This document shows positions 59,313 through 64,000 of a stretch of DNA of 64,000 nucleotides, piece after piece. Both the position numbers and the translations under genes were made by a program. The notes beneath the pieces were generated by a model. The model saw nothing but the letters and a program-made list of their open reading frames with translations. It ran no database searches and was not told the DNA's origin. Position 1 is the first letter of the stretch. The number at the start of each line of letters is the position of its first letter. The stretch lies in NCBI GenBank assembly GCA_009192285.1, contig CM018603.1, positions 3,464,588 through 3,528,587 on the forward strand. Direction: 5' to 3'. The DNA is from Morchella semilibera (Eukaryota > Ascomycota > Pezizomycetes > Pezizales > Morchellaceae).

Positions 59313-59399
59313 GCGCTGCAGCAGGGGTATAAGCCAACCAGAGGCAGGATTTGGATGTCAATATGCAAGATTTGGTAGAGAAGACCCCTGCTGCAGCGC
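59313..59399. repeat. Inverted repeat 4 (hairpin)
   Basis: GCGCTGCAGCAGGGGT (59313-59328) pairs perfectly with 59384-59399 across a 55-nt loop. Confidence 0.9.
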
Positions 59400-59767
59400 G
59401 GTAATCCGAATCCAATACTAGATCGGTACGCCTAGATTGAATGATAGCTTGCAGGATGTGCACCCGGTACATATATCTAAGTACATGCGTGGGTACTAGA
59501 GTACTTCTACTCGCAATTGCATAGCATTTTTAAACACGACTAATATCACATACAAAAAACCGCCAAAACTACATTTCTATACGTCATGCAATAGTGCTCA
59601 GAAACGCTATGAAGTTGTGAGTACAATCATGAATATAGTATGTGATATAATGGACGAGACAAACTCCTGGTTGCGCAGGAGAACCAAACCGTATGAATGA
59701 AAAGCTTAAAGGGAAGAAAAAGGGAAACTCCAGTTAAAAATATAAGACCACCCATTGATAATAAAAT

Positions 59768-60924
59768 TCAGACAAAGGCGGACGAGAATAAGCGGTTAAT
59801 AATGTGTCTGCCAATCAAGAAGAAGGCAAGAATTGCGAAAAAGGGCAGAAACTTGTTTCTATCATTGAACTGTTTCTTCGTGGCCGCAACAGCTGTAGTG
59901 GCGACAATATTGGCACAAATTTGGTCCAGCTCTTTTATGATGAGTACGTTATTGGAAAATATTGACTTAGATTCTTCAATAATGTCTATATCGTTTGTAG
60001 CCCTCGGTATTAGTGGAAACAAGATAGTCATGCGTCGCGGGGAGCACCAGGGCGCAATACTAACCATTCTTTTCTTCCACAGTCAGAGTGCTCTCCAATT
60101 CAAGAAGAACACCTTTGAAACTGTCTCTTAAGTCATTCCCTGTCCCCTTCTGGACATCAAAACTGAATATGTTCGTACCCGCCCGAACGCGCTCCTCTTC
60201 CGCCATCCCGTGGCGCTCCGGGAAAAACCCCTTAGCCTTTGACATCTGGTACCCGAGGATCTTACCGCCTGCGAACAGTGCCATATAGTAATTATAAGCA
60301 TATGCGATCAGCACATGGGGCTTCTCAGCAATGACATTTCGGATATGATTCACAGATTCGGTTCGCTGAACGGTGTTGGGGGCCTCCGTCGAGAACGGGG
60401 TTGAGCCATAAAAGTATCGGAGGTCTTTAGAAATTTGATCCGTCCTCATGAGCGGCGTGGAGTAGAGCCTTTGGAGGGCGTTTTTTATGCGGGGATCAAC
60501 TCTGGGGGATTCCGAGAACAATAGGGTGGCCCACTCCTCTTCAAATGCCTTGTACACAAACGCGAAGGACAATATCCCTTCGCGGTAAAGTCGGTGATCT
60601 GCAGCAACCTTTCTTAGACACCCCCCCTTTTTTTATGATATTCACCGAGGGAAAATACTAAGTACTTACCCTGAAGCCCGAGGGCTAACCTAGCCATGAT
60701 AAGACGATTTACGGTGTCATGGCCCTCACTTAAAGATGTTAGTGCACCATTTCCAATATAGTTCCAAGGGAGGCTTCATGAACGCACCGGCTTCCAGCAT
60801 TTATTTGCTGGGCTAGACTCAGATGAGATTGGCTATCCCTCTCAAATCCACGACTGGAATGTAAATGATTGTGGTGGGCAGCATGGGCGTCTCCTCCAGT
60901 GGCGGTAAGTGAGTGAGGGTTCAT
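59768..60924 (-). CDS. HMX1: Heme oxygenase, membrane-anchored
   Basis: Degrades heme to biliverdin, CO and iron; in fungi it sits in the ER membrane and helps recycle iron. Minus-strand exons 60924-60788, 60728-60670, 60598-60065 and 59985-59768 join in phase to 948 nt (315 aa), with introns of 59, 71 and 78 nt. Family features are AQQINAGSREGHDTVNRLI (the His is the probable heme ligand), FAFVYKAFEEEWATL, the distal-helix AYAYNYYMALFAGGK, and a C-terminal hydrophobic helix FLPFFAILAFFLIG as anchor. The first intron has a good CTAAC branch site 9 nt before its AG. The frame is intact. It is divergent from PUS4 and convergent with LIG4. The symbol is given by family; the ancestry to yeast HMX1 is not tested. 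Confidence 0.87.
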
Positions 60925-61625
60925 GTTTCGGTGTAGCTATTAGCAGTTTTTTATGTTTTCTATTTCGTGAAGCGGCAAAATAGTGAGTGAATGAGTTAAT
61001 GAGTGAACGAGAGGAAGGTGTAGCAGGTAGATGGGCTATATTCCTAAAGAGAGGAGTAATAAAGGCACGGATCACGATAACTCAAATGAAAAGATCTAAG
61101 GGGAGCAGCAGGTGGACGGGTTGCCCCTATGGTGGTCAGAGTCCTATCTAAACTATGTATAATCCCACACCCTCACACTTGTCCCTGTGCTCACAGGCAA
61201 ATGTGAGCTAGATTTGACCGCTAATATCAATCCACTACAATTTCGTCATCCTCAAAATCAAGTAATTTGGCCTGGTTATTTAAGTATGTACCTACATGTA
61301 CCTACAATACATACACTAGACTTCTAGGGTTAGGCAAAATTGATTGGTCTGGGTGTTCAAAGTTTACAAACCCAGAGCACCGGGTCCTTGAAAACAGAGG
61401 TGCATGAAGTTCAGGGTCGAGAAGAGCTATCGGAGATGCCTGCACGTGGCTGATCTGTCTGATCCTGTGAGATCATTTGAGGATCTCCTTGCCAATAGTC
61501 TGATTGGCGGACATCTAGCGAAATATGATTAGTCACTCGACCACCTTTTCTCTCTGATTACAGAGATCTGTTTCGACTCATCAACGTTTCACAACTCACT
61601 CTCGTTAGTGTCCCCTCCATCTCTC
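60925..61625. promoter_or_regulatory. Shared upstream region of heme oxygenase and PUS4
   Basis: About 700 bp between two divergent starts. Contains repeated GAGTGAATGAG and TACCTACATGTACCTAC motifs. No gene seen. Shared promoter by position only. Confidence 0.5.
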
Positions 61626-63226
61626 ATGATTAGGGCCCCCGTCAAACGCGTCATGTCCCATCCATATGGTGCCCTCCAAGGTCTCATAGGTAAGTTGGTG
61701 CCCGCAACCTTCTTGCGCCATTAATCAGATATCTGCGACTGATACTTGGCCCTTCCTTACCCAAGTAGACCCAATCCAAATCTAAATAAACTGACGAGAT
61801 GTCTACCCCCCCTGAACAGCCGTGAATAAGCCCAAGGGAGGGTCTTCCGCCGATGCCATCCGCAGAGTCCAGCAGGTCTTCAAGAAGTCTTCACACTTCG
61901 CCGGGCCCCTCCAGTTGGAGGAAGAAGCGCGCCAGAAAGAGAGTGGACGACAGAAGCAAAAGCGGAGAGGAAAAAGAGGGTCACCTGATATTAAGATGGG
62001 GCACGGAGGAACCTTAGATCCCATGGCTAGTATGACTATTCGAGACTGTCTTGGGTGCCTGTTCTGCATAACTGACCTTTCGCGCGCCGGCAGCTGGTGT
62101 CTTGGTCTTGGGGATAAACGGAGGCACAAAACATCTTCAACATGCTCTCGACGATCAGAAGTCTTACGAATGCGTTGCGCTCTTTGGGTGCAGCACCGAC
62201 ACATATGATGCCGAAGGGAAGATCACCCGTCGCGCGCCGTACAAGCATATCACGGAAGAAGCTGTTCAAGAAGCCTTGAAGGCCTTCCGTGGGAGTATCA
62301 TGCAGAAACCGCCAATGTAATCCCCCTCACTTAGAGTTTAGGTGTAACTTAGCTAATTCCTAATCGCCCTTTACAGCTATTCCGCCCTTCACCAGGGCGG
62401 AATGCGGTTGTACGAGTATGCCCGCATGGGAAAACCCCTCCCGACGGAAATCAAGGCGCGCCCCGTCGTTGTGCATTCAATGGAAATCCTTGATTTTACT
62501 ACCGACCACACCTGGGAATTCCCCATGGAGGAGCTATCCGCTCATGATCACGTTGTTGGGAAAGCCCTTACAGAAATGCAAGCAGTAGGTCCCGATGGCA
62601 CCAAGATAGGCGAGAAGCGTTCTTGCGAAGAGGAAGAAGGCCCTAGGTCACCCGCAAAGAAGGTAAAATTAGAGACCACTGTCGAAGCGAGCGCTGGCAA
62701 ATCTCTCAACGAGGCTCCTGCCCGGCCAGCCCAAGTTGAAGATGGGTCAAGACCAGCGGCTGTATCAATTCGCATGACAGTCGGCTCAGGCTTCTACGTC
62801 CGCTCACTGGTTTACGAGTAAGTACATATGGCACTCTACTCCGCCCAAATATCACGTAATTAACGCCCCACTAGTCTTGGCGAGGCTCTTGGTTCTGCCG
62901 CACATATGGTTAAGCTTGTGCGCACGCGCCAGGGTGACTTTGAGCTTGGGAAGAACGTGATTGAGTGGGAGGATCTGATGAATGAAGACATTAGTGTCTG
63001 GGAAGAGAACGTGGTGAACACATTGAAAGCCTGGGAAAAAACGCAGGCCAGAGATTCCAGTCAAGCCTCAGGCAGGGCGGGGCCAACCACAAAAGCGCCC
63101 GCCAAAGAGGAACCCACTGCGCTGGCAGAACCAACTGCGGCCAAAGACGAAGTCGTTAAGGGCGAGATCCCTGTTGCACCCAAAGAGGAGTCAGTGGAGG
63201 CTACCACTGCAACAGGCTCTACATAG
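61626..63226 (+). CDS. PUS4: tRNA pseudouridine-55 synthase
   Basis: TruB-family enzyme that makes pseudouridine 55 in the T-loop of tRNAs, in mitochondria and nucleus in yeast. Exons 61626-61689, 61820-62029, 62094-62316, 62377-62817 and 62875-63226 join in phase to 1290 nt (429 aa). The core motif GHGGTLDPMATGVLVLGI contains the catalytic Asp and is split by intron 2. Also seen are VNKPKGGSSADAI, YECVALFGCSTDTYDAEG, PPIYSALHQGGMRLYEYAR and VGSGFYVRSLVYDLGEAL. A ~90-residue charged insert (62580-62760) and an Ala/Glu-rich tail are fungal additions. No frame problem. The start at 61626 is the first in-frame ATG; a downstream ATG at 61653 is possible. Confidence 0.93.
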
Positions 63227-64000
63227 ATCCTTACTTTTCATACTATACCCTTTTGTCAAAATCATGGAAGCAAATGAGGAAATCTCTACACTCCTGGGGT
63301 TAGATGAAGAATATAATCACCTGTATTATTCTTAGACCCACGATACTAAGCCACAGTTACGGCTGTCCAGGAGCTACAATCACACAGTGACACCTTGATA
63401 TGTGAGTGACATTAAGTTATATATCCTAGTGAGGGGAGCTTAGATGGCGTGAGGATCTGCCCATACAGCCTCATTGACACTCCTTACCACACAAAAGCCC
63501 CCCATCTTTATACCACCGGCTAGAGGCCTCTACTCGCCCGAAAAGGAGGCCGTTGGCGATTTGTATGGCAAACGCACCAAAGTATCAATAGACTCCACAC
63601 TTCGGTATGCTTGCCCTAACGGGCCAAAGTCCGCGTTAGATCATACGCGATCACTCGCCCCTTCCGGACCGAGTTGTAAAGCATAACCTTCTCGACAAGT
63701 CTTTTTAACAATAAGGTCGTAAATAATAGTTAATATAGGATGGTACGGGATACCCTAGCCTACCCCCTAGGAGCTTCGTGGTTTGCGATAGAGAGCTCCG
63801 AATAGAAGCTCTAGTGATGTTGTAGTAGGAGTGGTGAGTTCGCAATCGGAGGAGTACTGAGGTGCTATTGCGGGTTCATGTTCGTGCAGTGTGAATGTTT
63901 AAGATGTAATATCCTCTCGGATGGCATGGTTCCTGTGTTCTGCTGCTCCGCTATGTCGCCGGAAAATAGATGATGGATACAACGTGGTTGCGCCTGCTGC
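63227..64000. other. Downstream of PUS4, no gene recognised
   Basis: Short open frames only. No transposon, LTR or RNA gene recognised up to the window end. Confidence 0.4.

Larger units (their letters stand above)
57773..59767. other. 2-kb intergenic region between convergent LIG4 and heme oxygenase
   Basis: No protein-coding evidence. The right half holds four hairpin-forming inverted repeats (listed separately) and a G-run near 58107-58117. The two flanking genes end toward it, so it is not an obvious promoter region. Confidence 0.6.

Overview
The window comes from a repeat-rich filamentous ascomycete, most likely Pezizomycotina. It carries five ordinary fungal genes with short (about 50-210 nt) GT-AG introns: DOT1 (histone H3K79 methyltransferase), ATG16, LIG4 (DNA ligase IV of end joining), an HMX1-type heme oxygenase and PUS4 (tRNA pseudouridine-55 synthase). 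They are unrelated housekeeping genes, not a cluster. I cannot name the species. DOT1, ATG16 and LIG4 each show one to three one-base frame slips, mostly in or beside short homopolymers, while the heme oxygenase and PUS4 read cleanly. This looks more like base-level assembly error than gene death.

Layout. 1-9.9 kb: the end of a low-complexity transposon, the 3' part of a Tad-like LINE, a Tc1-type fragment and a nested pile of solo LTRs. 10.9-14.1 kb: DOT1 and ATG16, convergent. 14.4-18.7 kb: the 3' half of a Ty3/gypsy chromovirus on the minus strand. Its LTR is the ~630-bp TG...CA repeat found solo throughout the window. 18.7-30.6 kb: a decayed region bounded by CATCAGCAAG termini, with remnants of a Plavaka-like transposase and many GAG/CTC-rich minisatellites. 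30.6-34.5 kb: the 5' part of a LINE, inserted in a Tc1-type transposon that also hosts a solo LTR. 35.1-53.2 kb: one MULE-like DNA transposon with visible terminal inverted repeats and a 9-bp target duplication. A complete LINE, two solo LTRs and a near-complete chromovirus have been inserted into it. 53.8-63.2 kb: LIG4, a hairpin-rich intergenic stretch, heme oxygenase and PUS4.

Three structural points stand out. (1) The two half-LINEs at 262 and 30617 are broken at the same nucleotide by the same element family and lie in opposite orientation. This fits an 18.4-kb inversion carrying DOT1 and ATG16 between two inverted copies of the CATCAGCAAG element. (2) All nine introns I can place in the MULE carry the same AAGYACTTATCAA-type motif, which also forms an 11-bp tandem array in its non-coding part. 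(3) CATCAGCAAG-ended insertions from 109 bp to several kb, with dinucleotide target duplications where both flanks can be compared, may be one family of non-autonomous and autonomous elements.
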